The notes: generated from the sequence alone by a model not told the origin. A stretch of DNA of 6,294 bases from Dehalococcoidales bacterium (GCA_028712845.1 JAQTPO010000114.1:1-6294), one strand, 5' to 3'. Positions 1-5,514 are shown, counted from the first letter of the stretch. Numbers and translations: made by a program.

Positions 1-439
1 GCACGTTGAAGCTACATTGCGCGCCGGGGAAGCCGCTTATAAAGCAGCCGGCATCTCCGACCCCCGCAACCAGATAAGTATGGCTGAAGTGCATGATTGC
101 TTCTCCATAACTGAAGCAATCACCATGGAAGACCTGCACTTTAGTCCCATAGGTAAAGTGCAGAAAGATATCGAGGATGGCTTCTTCGATTTCGATGGCA
201 AGCTTCCTGTACAGCCTGATGGCGGTTTGAAGTGCTTCGGGCATCCTGTCGGCGCCAGCGGCATCCGCATGATTTACGAAATGTACAAACAGCTGCAGGG
301 CAGGGCAGATGATTGTCTGAAACCCGGATTCCCGTCCCGCCAGTTAAAGAATCCGAAGCTGGGTCTTACCCATAACCTGGGTGGTGGACCTGCCGGTTGC
401 GCCATCTTTGTAGGCATCGTAGGTCTGGAAGGAGCATAA
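1..439 (+). CDS. SCP2-type thiolase (acetyl-CoA acetyltransferase family), C-terminal part
   Basis: The 5' end lies outside the window. The first whole codon is at base 2, 145 residues are visible, and the stop is TAA at 437-439. The family carries out thiolytic cleavage or condensation of acyl-CoA, the last step of beta-oxidation, in the cytoplasm. The visible part is the C-terminal thiolase domain. It contains EVHDCFS, typical of sterol-carrier-protein-2-like thiolases, then PDGGLK followed by GHPVGASG, which carries the active-site histidine, and a glycine-rich HNLGGGPAGC near the end. The nucleophilic cysteine of the N-terminal half is off-window and cannot be checked. Some relatives are non-catalytic or act with small DUF35/OB-fold partners; no such partner is visible here. 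There is no terminator between this gene and the rplJ promoter, so some readthrough into the ribosomal leader is possible. The family call is secure; the substrate is not known. Confidence 0.9.
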   Translation, partial: HVEATLRAGEAAYKAAGISDPRNQISMAEVHDCFSITEAITMEDLHFSPIGKVQKDIEDGFFDFDGKLPVQPDGGLKCFGHPVGASGIRMIYEMYKQLQGRADDCLKPGFPSRQLKNPKLGLTHNLGGGPAGCAIFVGIVGLEGA

Positions 440-445
440 CCGGAC

Positions 446-474
446 TGGAAATCCTTAACCATGTGTGCTACAAT
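446..474 (+). promoter_or_regulatory. Predicted sigma-70-type promoter for rplJL
   Basis: A -10 element TACAAT lies at 469-474, with an extended-10 TGC directly before it at 466-468. A weaker -35, TGGAAA at 446-451, is 17 bp upstream. The expected transcription start near 481 falls just before the structured L10-type leader, which supports the call. This is inferred from motifs only. Confidence 0.6.
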
Positions 475-489
475 TTAATAACAATAGAA

Positions 490-634
490 TAATCCAGAGA
501 CAGCGGGTTCCCGGTTTTTATCGGGATTAATGTAATGCCTGCCGAGGAACAAGATACCTGATTCCCGCCATAAAGGTGGGGATGGAGAGGTCGACTTAAG
601 AGTCCTTGCGCAGTGCGCAAGGACTCTTTTTATT
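490..634 (+). promoter_or_regulatory. Ribosomal protein L10 leader (rplJL autoregulatory RNA)
   Basis: This untranslated leader precedes rplJ and has the hallmarks of the bacterial L10 leader. The segment AGAGACAGCGGG (496-507) and the segment CCTGCCGAGGA (538-548) form a conserved pair. GCGGG at 503-507 pairs with CCTGC at 538-542 (one G-U), flanked by AGACA and CGAGGA purine-rich internal-loop sequences that suggest a kink-turn. An inner hairpin pairs TCCCG (509-513) with CGGGA (522-526). A second hairpin, with 9 pairs including wobbles, spans 561-583. A strong terminator follows at 598-634. In characterised systems the L10(L7/L12)4 complex binds such a leader and represses its own expression, in Bacillus subtilis by transcription attenuation. 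The terminator before the gene suggests attenuation here too. The identification comes from memory of the consensus, not from a covariance-model search. Confidence 0.8.
598..634 (+). terminator. Intrinsic terminator/attenuator upstream of rplJ
   Basis: The left arm (598-612) and right arm (614-628) are perfectly complementary over 15 bp, with G613 at the centre, so the real loop is about 3 nt. TTT at 629-631 and then ATT follow. The hairpin lies wholly between the L10-type leader and the rplJ Shine-Dalgarno, so it would stop transcription before the gene unless antiterminated. A small competing hairpin, GACT (593-596) with AGTC (601-604), overlaps the left arm. No long antiterminator partner was found by eye. 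Confidence 0.85.
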
Positions 635-666
635 GGCATTAACGCTGAAAACAAGGAGGTTTGAAC

Positions 667-1194
667 ATGCCAACGGAAAAAAAGGCGCAGAGTATCGATA
701 AACTGGAAAAAGAATTTGCTAAAGCCAGTATCGGTATTTTGACTGATTACCGGGGATTAAAAACCCCCGAAATCAACAGTTTACGCCGCAAGTTGCAGGA
801 TGTAGATGGCGATTATAAGGTCGTCAAAAACACCCTCGCCCGGAAAGCCGCTGAAAAACTCAGCCGGTCGGAGGTAACGGGTCCTTTCGAAGGTCCTATT
901 GCTATTGCTCTGGGGTATGGCGACATTTCGCAACTGGCAAAGACGTTCACCGACCACGTACGCGTATCCAAAATGACGCTCAATGTTAAAGGTGGTTTTC
1001 TGAGCGACCGCCTGCTAACAGCCGCGGAAATAACCACACTTGCTACCTTGCCACCCAAAGAAATCCTGATTGCCATGGTCGTCGGTGGTATTAAAAGTCC
1101 GCTTTATATGCTGGCTGGCGCTCTATCCGGTCCCATAAGAGGACTGCAAAACGTACTACAAGCAAGAATTAAACAAATGGAGGGTAATAATTAA
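667..1194 (+). CDS. rplJ: 50S ribosomal protein L10
   Basis: This gene encodes 175 residues, a normal length for L10, the base of the ribosomal stalk. L10 binds 23S rRNA together with L11 and anchors L7/L12 dimers. The N-terminal domain shows ILTDYRGL (about 24-31) and the rRNA-contact segment [12 protein letters not shown] (50-61). Residues after about 130 ([14 protein letters not shown]) lead to the C-terminal helix [14 protein letters not shown], which is the L7/L12-docking helix in this family. ATG at 667 is chosen because the perfect Shine-Dalgarno AAGGAGGT (653-660) lies 6 nt upstream. The in-frame TTG at 661 would be too close to it. rplL follows with one base between stop and start, so the two are co-transcribed and probably translationally coupled, as the fixed L10 to L7/L12 stoichiometry requires. 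Expression is likely governed by the attenuator upstream. Confidence 0.97.
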   Translation: MPTEKKAQSIDKLEKEFAKASIGILTDYRGLKTPEINSLRRKLQDVDGDYKVVKNTLARKAAEKLSRSEVTGPFEGPIAIALGYGDISQLAKTFTDHVRVSKMTLNVKGGFLSDRLLTAAEITTLATLPPKEILIAMVVGGIKSPLYMLAGALSGPIRGLQNVLQARIKQMEGNN

Positions 1195-1195
1195 A

Positions 1196-1585
1196 ATGGC
1201 AGAAAATGAAAAAGTACAGGGAATAATTAACACCATCAAGGAATTAAATGTCCTGGAGCTTTCCCAGTTGGTCAAAGCTCTGGAGACCGAGTTTGGCGTT
1301 ACCGCCGCCGCCCCGGTGGCTGTAGCCGCCGCTCCGGCTGGTGCTGCCGCACCTGCGGCTGAAGTCGAGGAAAAATCGGAGTTCACCGTCATTCTCAAGT
1401 CTTTTGGCGCTAACAAGATTAACGTCATTAAGGCAATCCGTGAGGTTACCAACCTTGGCTTGAAAGAGTCGAAGGATTTGGTTGAAGGCGCTCCCAAATC
1501 GGTGAAAGAAAACATTAATAAGCAAGAAGCGGCAACTATCAAAGAGAAATTGGAAGCCGCCGGCGCTACTGTCGAAGTAAAATAG
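1196..1585 (+). CDS. rplL: 50S ribosomal protein L7/L12
   Basis: This gene encodes 129 residues, the usual size. L7/L12 dimers form the flexible stalk that recruits and activates translation GTPases such as EF-Tu, EF-G and IF2. The domain order is typical. A helical dimerisation region at about 4-34 ([20 protein letters not shown]) is followed by an alanine/proline-rich hinge at about 37-57 and the globular factor-binding domain at 60-129. The last contains [37 protein letters not shown] and a terminal [12 protein letters not shown]. The start at 1196 has GGAGGG at 1179-1184, inside the end of rplJ, and one base separates the two genes. A 13-bp hairpin begins 11 bases after the stop. No rpoB follows, unlike the common bacterial arrangement. 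Confidence 0.98.
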   Translation: MAENEKVQGIINTIKELNVLELSQLVKALETEFGVTAAAPVAVAAAPAGAAAPAAEVEEKSEFTVILKSFGANKINVIKAIREVTNLGLKESKDLVEGAPKSVKENINKQEAATIKEKLEAAGATVEVK

Positions 1586-1596
1586 ATTATTACTCT

Positions 1597-1629
1597 TACT
1601 GCAAGGGAAAAAATTCTTCCCTTGCAGTA
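1597..1629 (+). terminator. Hairpin after rplL, probable terminator lacking a U-tract
   Basis: A perfect 13-bp stem pairs TACTGCAAGGGAA (1597-1609) with TTCCCTTGCAGTA (1617-1629), leaving a 7-nt loop. Only TT follows before GAGAATT, so the U-tract of a standard intrinsic terminator is missing. It probably ends or stabilises the rplJL mRNA. Readthrough into the next gene is possible. Confidence 0.55.
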
Positions 1630-1658
1630 TTGAGAATTGCCCCAAAAGCGAGTAACAT
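1630..1658 (+). promoter_or_regulatory. Candidate promoter for the small membrane protein gene
   Basis: TTGAGA (1630-1635) matches the -35 consensus at 5 of 6 positions. TAACAT (1653-1658) follows after 17 bp and matches the -10 consensus at 4 of 6. The expected transcription start is near 1665, giving a leader of about 25 nt before the gene at 1689. It begins right at the base of the rplL hairpin. Motif-based only. Confidence 0.42.
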
Positions 1659-1688
1659 AATGACTAAGCCTCTCATGTGGGGTAAGGT

Positions 1689-1949
1689 ATGATGTTTGAT
1701 TATTGGGGTATTCCGGTTATAATTGGAGCGGTAATCTTTGTGCTCGGCATCGGTTTGATTATCTGGGGCATTAAAGAGGCAGAGCATTACTATGACTCGC
1801 TGGTAAACCGTTTTGATTTGAGGGAATTCTTTACCCGCTGGCCTATCCATCCTGAACCCGGAGCATTAAAAGCCGGCGGCTGGATTGCCATCGCCGTGGG
1901 AATTGTCACCGCGGGCATCGGCGGGTTGCTGTACTGGTTAGGGAAATAA
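1689..1949 (+). CDS. Small two-segment membrane protein of unknown function
   Basis: I do not recognise this gene's family with certainty. It encodes 86 residues. A hydrophobic segment spans about 8-27 (from PVIIGAVIFVLGIGLIIW). A polar central loop follows at about 29-60, with acidic, aromatic and basic residues (AEHYYDSLVNRFDLREF) and the proline-rich WPIHPEP. A second, glycine-rich hydrophobic segment spans about 63-84. No signal-peptide cleavage site, catalytic motif or metal site is apparent. The start is ATG at 1689 or the next ATG at 1692. The purine run GGGGTAAGG (1679-1687) fits 1692 slightly better, and a TAA at 1683-1685 rules out any earlier start. It has a promoter-like sequence of its own and a strong terminator 28 bp downstream. 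The clear two-helix design and tidy boundaries support a real gene. Confidence 0.75.
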   Translation: MMFDYWGIPVIIGAVIFVLGIGLIIWGIKEAEHYYDSLVNRFDLREFFTRWPIHPEPGALKAGGWIAIAVGIVTAGIGGLLYWLGK

Positions 1950-1973
1950 CAACTATCTGAATCACGTTGATGT

Positions 1974-2016
1974 AAAAAAGGGGCGTCCCGATAAAATCGG
2001 GACGCCCCTTTAATTT
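1974..2016. terminator. Bidirectional intrinsic terminator between convergent genes
   Basis: A perfect 16-bp stem pairs 1977-1992 with 1996-2011 around an AAA loop, with the GC-rich core GGGGCGTCCCG. On the plus strand it ends in TTTAATTT. On the minus strand the A-run at 1974-1979 gives a six-T tail. It therefore suits both the membrane-protein gene to its left (plus) and the hydroxyacyl-CoA dehydrogenase to its right (minus, stop at 2124). Confidence 0.9.
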
Positions 2017-2123
2017 CACCTATCCGGGACACAAACAATCTTCACATTATCGAAGCTGCTTCCCGAACACTGGTTCAGTCACAGCCACAATAGCCCTGTC
2101 CTGAAAAACCTGAAGGCTAATGG

Positions 2124-2903
2124 TTATTTTTTAGTGCCCCAACCGGCTTTGGCGCCAGCACCCATTCCGATAGGACCGGCAGGCCAGTTAAAGCCACCCA
2201 TCATAATAGCATCCACGCCCTCGGCGGTGCAGATACCCTGCTCCACTATCCTGTTGGCTTCCGCTCTCGCAAAATAAAAGACACGGTTGCCCACATGACC
2301 CAAGTCTCCAGGGACATCCTTGACGCGGACATGGACCTTACTGATTTTATCGCTGAGGTCCTCAATCAATTTGATATTCTCTTCAGTCGTGTCCTTCGTC
2401 CAGATAACCTCGACGATTTTCATCACTGTTACAGGGCTGAAGAAGTGCATGCCGATGAAATCAGGTTTTCGTGTCGTTACCGCTGCCAGGTCCGCAATGC
2501 AGAACTTGGACGTATTGCTGGCAAAAGTGGCTCCCTTCTTGACTACTTTGTCCATTTCCGCCCAGACTTTTAATTTGATGGATTTGTTCTCCATCTCACC
2601 GCTGGGACCGCCGCCGATTGCCTCAATGATAAGGTCGCAATTCGCGAGGTCTTCTACCTTGGTAGTGAGAGTGAGGTTTGCGATGGCTCTGTCCATCTGT
2701 TCTTTGGTAATCTTGCCACGCTCGACCCCGCCCTTCAAGCCAAAACGACCGTTTATCATCGCATCTTTGGCGCGGGCAAGTATCTCGTCGTTCAGGTCAC
2801 GGGTAACAACCTTAAAGCCTGCTGTAACACAAGCCTGGGAAATACCGCCACCCATAACCCCTGCACCCAGTACACCGATAGATTTTACATCCTGTAGTTT
2901 CAT
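2124..2903 (-). CDS. 3-hydroxyacyl-CoA dehydrogenase family protein, NAD-binding, short C-terminus
   Basis: This gene encodes 259 residues. The family oxidises 3-hydroxyacyl-CoA to 3-ketoacyl-CoA with NAD+, one step before thiolysis, in the cytoplasm. The N-terminal Rossmann fold shows IGVLGAGVMGGGI (GxGxxG at 13-18) and an acidic D36 ending beta-2. Catalytic-region motifs follow: IIEAI (92-96), SNTS (129-132), GMHFFSP (151-157, with H153), KIVEVI (162-167, with E165) and GNRV (N206). The usual Asn three residues after the His is Ser156, as in some trifunctional-enzyme relatives. An insertion, GGGPSGEMENK, follows EAI. The protein ends soon after WPAGPIGM, without most of the usual C-terminal helical region (relatives are about 280 residues or more). 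The ATG at 2903 has AAGGAGGA at 2907-2914. A thiolase gene lies 1.7 kb away. The family is secure; the exact substrate and full activity are not. Confidence 0.88.
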   Translation of the reverse strand: MKLQDVKSIGVLGAGVMGGGISQACVTAGFKVVTRDLNDEILARAKDAMINGRFGLKGGVERGKITKEQMDRAIANLTLTTKVEDLANCDLIIEAIGGGPSGEMENKSIKLKVWAEMDKVVKKGATFASNTSKFCIADLAAVTTRKPDFIGMHFFSPVTVMKIVEVIWTKDTTEENIKLIEDLSDKISKVHVRVKDVPGDLGHVGNRVFYFARAEANRIVEQGICTAEGVDAIMMGGFNWPAGPIGMGAGAKAGWGTKK

Positions 2904-2939
2904 ATATCCTCCTTCTGTAATTTGTCGTCTAAAGCAAAT

Positions 2940-2967
2940 ATTATACGAATCCCCGGATTTTTGCAAA
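2940..2967 (-). promoter_or_regulatory. Predicted promoter for the 3-hydroxyacyl-CoA dehydrogenase gene
   Basis: On the minus strand a perfect TATAAT (2945-2940) lies 16 bp downstream of TTTGCA (2967-2962), a partial -35 match. The expected start near 2933 gives a leader of about 30 nt containing the AAGGAGGA Shine-Dalgarno. Motif and position agree well. Confidence 0.6.
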
Positions 2968-3042
2968 TTTTAGCTTCTACTCGGTTTTGGTTGTTGTTTC
3001 TAGGCTAATTACCGAATTAGGTCGGTCCTAAGTAGCAGCTCC

Positions 3043-3067
3043 AGAAGAAGGAGGGCGAACGCCCTCC
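3043..3067 (-). terminator. Possible terminator of sir2 (GC hairpin plus TTCTTCT)
   Basis: On the minus strand GGAGGGC (3067-3061) and GCCCTCC (3056-3050) form a 7-bp GC-rich stem around GTTC, followed by TTCTTCT (3049-3043). The stem is short, the T-run is interrupted and the distance from the sir2 stop is about 150 bp. It could instead be part of the adjoining dispersed repeat. Confidence 0.35.
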
Positions 3068-3080
3068 CTCTCGTTAATCT

Positions 3081-3115
3081 CCCTCTCCCTTTATGGGAGA
3101 GGCATAGGTGAGGGT
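3081..3115. repeat. Palindromic repeat of the CCTCTCCC/GGGAGAGG type
   Basis: CCTCTCCC (3082-3089) pairs with GGGAGAGG (3095-3102) around a 5-nt loop, followed by CATAGGTGAGGGTC. This pattern resembles short extragenic repeats scattered in many bacterial genomes. Only one copy is in the window, so the repeat status is inferred from its form. Confidence 0.45.
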
Positions 3116-3214
3116 CATTGTGTAATGAAGGGAATGAGAATAAAGATTATGTTTCAACCAAATGCAAGTTGTACCAAATTTTACACTGGAACACATAAAA
3201 TACCGCATACGATG

Positions 3215-3985
3215 TTAGTGCCCTTTTAATGTCTTCATACATTCGACCAGTTGCGGCATTATCTCACCCGCCTTGCCCTGAAGACTGACATCACAAAGAG
3301 CGGTCATTTCCGTCTCGTACAGATTAACCTCAATTAAAACGCCGCCTTTACGCTTGACTTCCAGGGGAAAACCCGCCGCCGGATAGACAAAAACGGAAGT
3401 CCCCACCGTCAGCATACAATCTGATTTGTCTGCCTCGCGCTGGCACACCAACAGGACATCATAAGGAATCGGTTCACCGAACATTACCGTATCGTTCTTG
3501 ATGACGCCGCGGCATTTCGGACAGCGCGGCGGCAGTTCATCCAGCGAAATGGCGTCTCTTCCATACCGGGTATTGCATTCGATACAACGCAGTTTTTTCA
3601 TATTGCCGTGAATCTCAGCTACTTTCTGACTGCCCGCCGCAAGGTGCAGGTTATCGATATTCTGGGTTATCAGATACTTCAGGATTCCCATCTTTTCCAG
3701 TTCTGCCAGCGCATAATGCGCTCCGTGCGGCTTCGCTTCATCGATGGTACGGGCAAATTCAGTATCTCTCCCGATGCCTTTGACGATGTTTTCCCAGTAT
3801 TTTTGGGGGTCAGCCGTAAAGCGCTGGTAGCCATCCATCGGCGGTTCGCCCTTCTCTGTCCACAGTCCTCCGGGACCGCGGAAAGGCCGGATGCCGCTCT
3901 CCACTGAAATCCCGGCGCCGGTCAGACAGGTGGCATACTTACTTTTGAGGAGTAACCTTGCAGCTTTTTCAATATTTGTGTCCAT
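3215..3985 (-). CDS. Sir2-family NAD-dependent protein deacylase (sirtuin)
   Basis: This gene encodes 256 residues, full length for a bacterial sirtuin. Sirtuins remove acyl groups from lysine using NAD+, giving nicotinamide and O-acyl-ADP-ribose. Visible motifs are GAGIS (23-27), FRG (35-37), TQNID (107-111), HGN with catalytic His126, four zinc cysteines (C134, C137, C155, C158), MFGEPIP (168-174) and GTS (195-197). The stretch usually reading GIPDFRG is GIRPFRG here. The Tyr-x-x-Arg pair that marks desuccinylase/demalonylase (class III) sirtuins is not evident after residue 53, so deacetylation is more likely; this is inference. ATG at 3985 is preferred over the ATG at 4006. It has AAGGAGG at 3994-4000 with good spacing, while the earlier ATG overlaps that Shine-Dalgarno and lies partly in a repeat. 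A repeat block occupies the leader. The family call is very secure. Confidence 0.95.
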   Translation of the reverse strand: MDTNIEKAARLLLKSKYATCLTGAGISVESGIRPFRGPGGLWTEKGEPPMDGYQRFTADPQKYWENIVKGIGRDTEFARTIDEAKPHGAHYALAELEKMGILKYLITQNIDNLHLAAGSQKVAEIHGNMKKLRCIECNTRYGRDAISLDELPPRCPKCRGVIKNDTVMFGEPIPYDVLLVCQREADKSDCMLTVGTSVFVYPAAGFPLEVKRKGGVLIEVNLYETEMTALCDVSLQGKAGEIMPQLVECMKTLKGH

Positions 3986-4001
3986 ATCTTTGACCTCCTT
4001 T

Positions 4002-4036
4002 GTCATTCCCGCGCAGCTTGCCCCGTACCCGATACG
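4002..4036. repeat. Dispersed repeat A, copy 1 (GTCATTCCCGCGCAGC type)
   Basis: This 35-bp stretch recurs at 4193-4227 with 3 mismatches in the same orientation. It starts one base beyond the Shine-Dalgarno of sir2 (3994-4000) on the upstream side, so it lies in the sir2 5' leader. GTCATTCCCG at one end and GATACG plus GGG at the other resemble the arms of a short inverted repeat. Confidence 0.75.
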
Positions 4037-4067
4037 TGGGCGAGAATCTACACCTCATTCTTTCCTC

Positions 4068-4119
4068 TGTCATACTGAGTGACTTGTCCTGAGTGAAATC
4101 GAAGGAAGCGAATGTATCT
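4068..4119. repeat. Degenerate dispersed repeat B (TGTCATNCTGAG type)
   Basis: The segment starts TGTCATACTGAG and ends with GAAGGAAGCGAATGTATCT. It resembles, in opposite orientation, the segment at 5611-5638, which on the minus strand begins TGTCATTCTGA and ends GAAGAATCTC. The match is partial and judged by eye. Confidence 0.45.
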
Positions 4120-4150
4120 AGTTCCCTTTTCCATCCCCTTCATCCTGTCT

Positions 4151-4180
4151 TTGCGAGGAGTCATAGCGATGGAGCAATCC
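4151..4180. repeat. Possible dispersed repeat C (TTGCGAGGAG...GAGCAATCC)
   Basis: This 30-bp segment (TTGCGAGGAGTCATAGCG, ending GGAGCAATCC) sits between repeats B and A and looks like a known style of extragenic repeat that often adjoins such elements. No second copy is present in the window, so this is a weak call. Confidence 0.3.
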
Positions 4181-4192
4181 GACACTGCTAGT

Positions 4193-4232
4193 GTCATTCC
4201 CGCGCAGCCTGCCCCGTACTTGATACGGGAAT
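4193..4232. repeat. Dispersed repeat A, copy 2
   Basis: Bases 4193-4227 match copy 1 at 32 of 35 positions. This copy is better preserved as a palindrome. CCCGTA (4213-4218) pairs with TACGGG (4224-4229), and ATTCCCG (4196-4202) can alternatively pair with CGGGAAT (4226-4232). The spacer 3986-4298 between rmuC and sir2 is about 313 bp, and roughly 240 bp of it is this repeat cluster. No gene is supported there. Confidence 0.75.
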
Positions 4233-4263
4233 CCAGAAAAATTAAAACGACACTATTATTACA

Positions 4264-4269
4264 ATTATA
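4264..4269 (-). promoter_or_regulatory. Candidate -10 element for sir2
   Basis: A perfect TATAAT occurs on the minus strand in an AT-rich stretch beyond the repeat cluster. The -35 region at the expected distance (about 4287-4292, TTATTT) is poor. If real, the sir2 mRNA would carry a leader of about 270 nt spanning all the repeats. Confidence 0.3.
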
Positions 4270-4298
4270 GTTTGTATTGTTAGCTGAAATAAACCTGG

Positions 4299-5444
4299 TC
4301 AAGCAGTCTTATCAATCGAATTAGCACCGGGTTCTTCATCTTCAGCAAGAGGCGCTTCAGCTATGCCGGTTTGCTTTCTTAAATCATCGATTTGCTTTAG
4401 TGGTCTTTCAAGCATCCTTGAGCGTGTTGAGCACAATGTCTGGTATTCCTCTTGTGCTAGATCGATACGCTTACCCAGGTTTTCCATGCATTTATTATAT
4501 TCCTTCCATTGCTTATAAAATGTGCCGAAAAGTGCAATAATTTGAGATGATGTTTCCTGTAATCTGAAATTATCCACAGCTTGCCGTACTACTACCAACA
4601 TTGCATAAAGCGTTAACGGAGAACAAAGCACCACCTTATTTTTCAGCGCATCGTCCATTATTTCTTTATCATTTTCATTTATGAAACAAAATACCTGTTC
4701 ATTGGGGACAAATACTAAAGCATAATCCAGTGTGTTCTCAGCCGGATTTATATAATCCCGCGTAGTGACCTCTTTTATCCTTTGCCTTGCGTCTTTAAGA
4801 AATTGTTTCTTGTAACCATCTTTGACTACCTCGTTCTTCTCCTCAAAATATTTCCAATAGTTAGTAAGGGGAAACTTCACATCCATGTTGAGCTTTAGCT
4901 TTTGTGGTAAAAGAAAACTGTAATCAGGCCGTCCATTTGCGACTTCTTGCCCCTTTTGCTTTAGATAGTTAATCCCTTCTTCGAAACCGATAGAGTGAAG
5001 AATATCCTCAGCCATTCGCTCGCCCCATTGTCCGCGAATTTGCGTATTGGCTAGAGCAGCCTGTAATTTATTGGTCGTTTCCTGTAGACTTTTAGTTTGC
5101 TCCGCCGTAGCTTTTAAGTTTGTACTCACTGCTGTAAATGTACTTTCCCGTTTGATTTCAGTGTCAATAACGAGCTTCTCAACTTTGGTTAAATCAGTTT
5201 TAATTGTTTGTAGTGTTTGGTCTATCAGTTGCCGTTTACTTTCCAGCTCACCGACTCCAACCTGTGTTTGTGTCGCTAGAGTCTGGTTTGCCAATTCCAG
5301 GAAATCTTTTGAATTCTTCCTTAATACCTCTTGAGATAACAAGGAGAATGATTTTTCAGTTTCTTTTCGTTGTAAGCGGTTGATTATTAACACGAGAACT
5401 ACGCCTATTATTAGTCCAATAATAAAACCAATCAAATACTGCAT
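4299..5444 (-). CDS. rmuC: RmuC-family DNA recombination protein
   Basis: This gene encodes 381 residues. RmuC proteins limit recombination at inverted repeats in E. coli and contain a restriction-endonuclease-like fold; the precise biochemistry is poorly known. An N-terminal membrane anchor (residues 3-22, GFIIGLIIGVVLVLII) is followed by a long, probably coiled-coil region (about 25-135, rich in K, E, Q and T heptads). The conserved domain follows, with RGQWGE (137-142), RPDYSFLLP (172-180) and MDVKFPL (187-193). Asp174 and the D-V-K at 188-190 match the D...(D/E)xK nuclease-like signature. VFVPNE (244-249) and LCSPLTLYAML (273-283) are further family motifs. The C-terminal tail is acidic. 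ATG at 5444 has AAGGAGG at 5449-5455. The comM gene lies upstream on the same strand but is separated by 254 bp containing a duplication and repeats, so co-transcription is doubtful. Confidence 0.93.
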   Translation of the reverse strand: MQYLIGFIIGLIIGVVLVLIINRLQRKETEKSFSLLSQEVLRKNSKDFLELANQTLATQTQVGVGELESKRQLIDQTLQTIKTDLTKVEKLVIDTEIKRESTFTAVSTNLKATAEQTKSLQETTNKLQAALANTQIRGQWGERMAEDILHSIGFEEGINYLKQKGQEVANGRPDYSFLLPQKLKLNMDVKFPLTNYWKYFEEKNEVVKDGYKKQFLKDARQRIKEVTTRDYINPAENTLDYALVFVPNEQVFCFINENDKEIMDDALKNKVVLCSPLTLYAMLVVVRQAVDNFRLQETSSQIIALFGTFYKQWKEYNKCMENLGKRIDLAQEEYQTLCSTRSRMLERPLKQIDDLRKQTGIAEAPLAEDEEPGANSIDKTA

Positions 5445-5514
5445 AGCTCCTCCTTCAGGACTAACATTTTAAGCCCGCAATTCTCGCCGTGCTTTTCGAT
5501 ATTCGTATTTAGCC

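Larger units (their letters stand above)
2968..3214. other. Gene-free spacer between sir2 and the dehydrogenase, with GC-rich palindromes
   Basis: No coding sequence is supported here. The stretch nearest sir2 (about 3121-3214) is AT-rich and featureless to my eye. The centre (3041-3115) holds two short palindromes, listed separately. The remainder (2968-3040) shows nothing recognisable. On the minus strand, the first palindrome is followed by TTCTTCT and may end the sir2 transcript. Confidence 0.6.

Noticed and set aside
661..666. TTG start for rplJ, two codons upstream
   Set aside because: It directly abuts the Shine-Dalgarno at 653-660. ATG at 667 has the right spacing and the family-typical N-terminus.
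2041..2123. Possible remnant of the missing dehydrogenase C-terminus downstream of its stop
   Set aside because: The minus-strand frames give short peptides (such as one with AIVAVTEPVFGKQ) with no resemblance to the expected GFYDY-type ending, so a simple frameshift explanation is not supported.
2904..2966. Extended start for the hydroxyacyl-CoA dehydrogenase, adding about 21 residues
   Set aside because: The extension runs through the predicted TATAAT promoter and the Shine-Dalgarno. The ATG at 2903 gives the expected N-terminus directly before the Rossmann motif.
2320..2973. Long plus-strand open frame opposite the hydroxyacyl-CoA dehydrogenase
   Set aside because: It is antisense to a well-supported gene, has low-complexity hydrophobic and serine-rich content, and shows no family motifs.
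3986..4006. Earlier sir2 start at the ATG at 4006
   Set aside because: It would encode through the Shine-Dalgarno AAGGAGG, lies partly in repeat A and has no ribosome binding site of its own.
4048..4302. Minus-strand 84-codon open frame in the rmuC-sir2 spacer
   Set aside because: It runs through the dispersed repeats, has no clear Shine-Dalgarno and its translation (for example CAGMT near the middle) is a repeat by-product, not a protein-like sequence.
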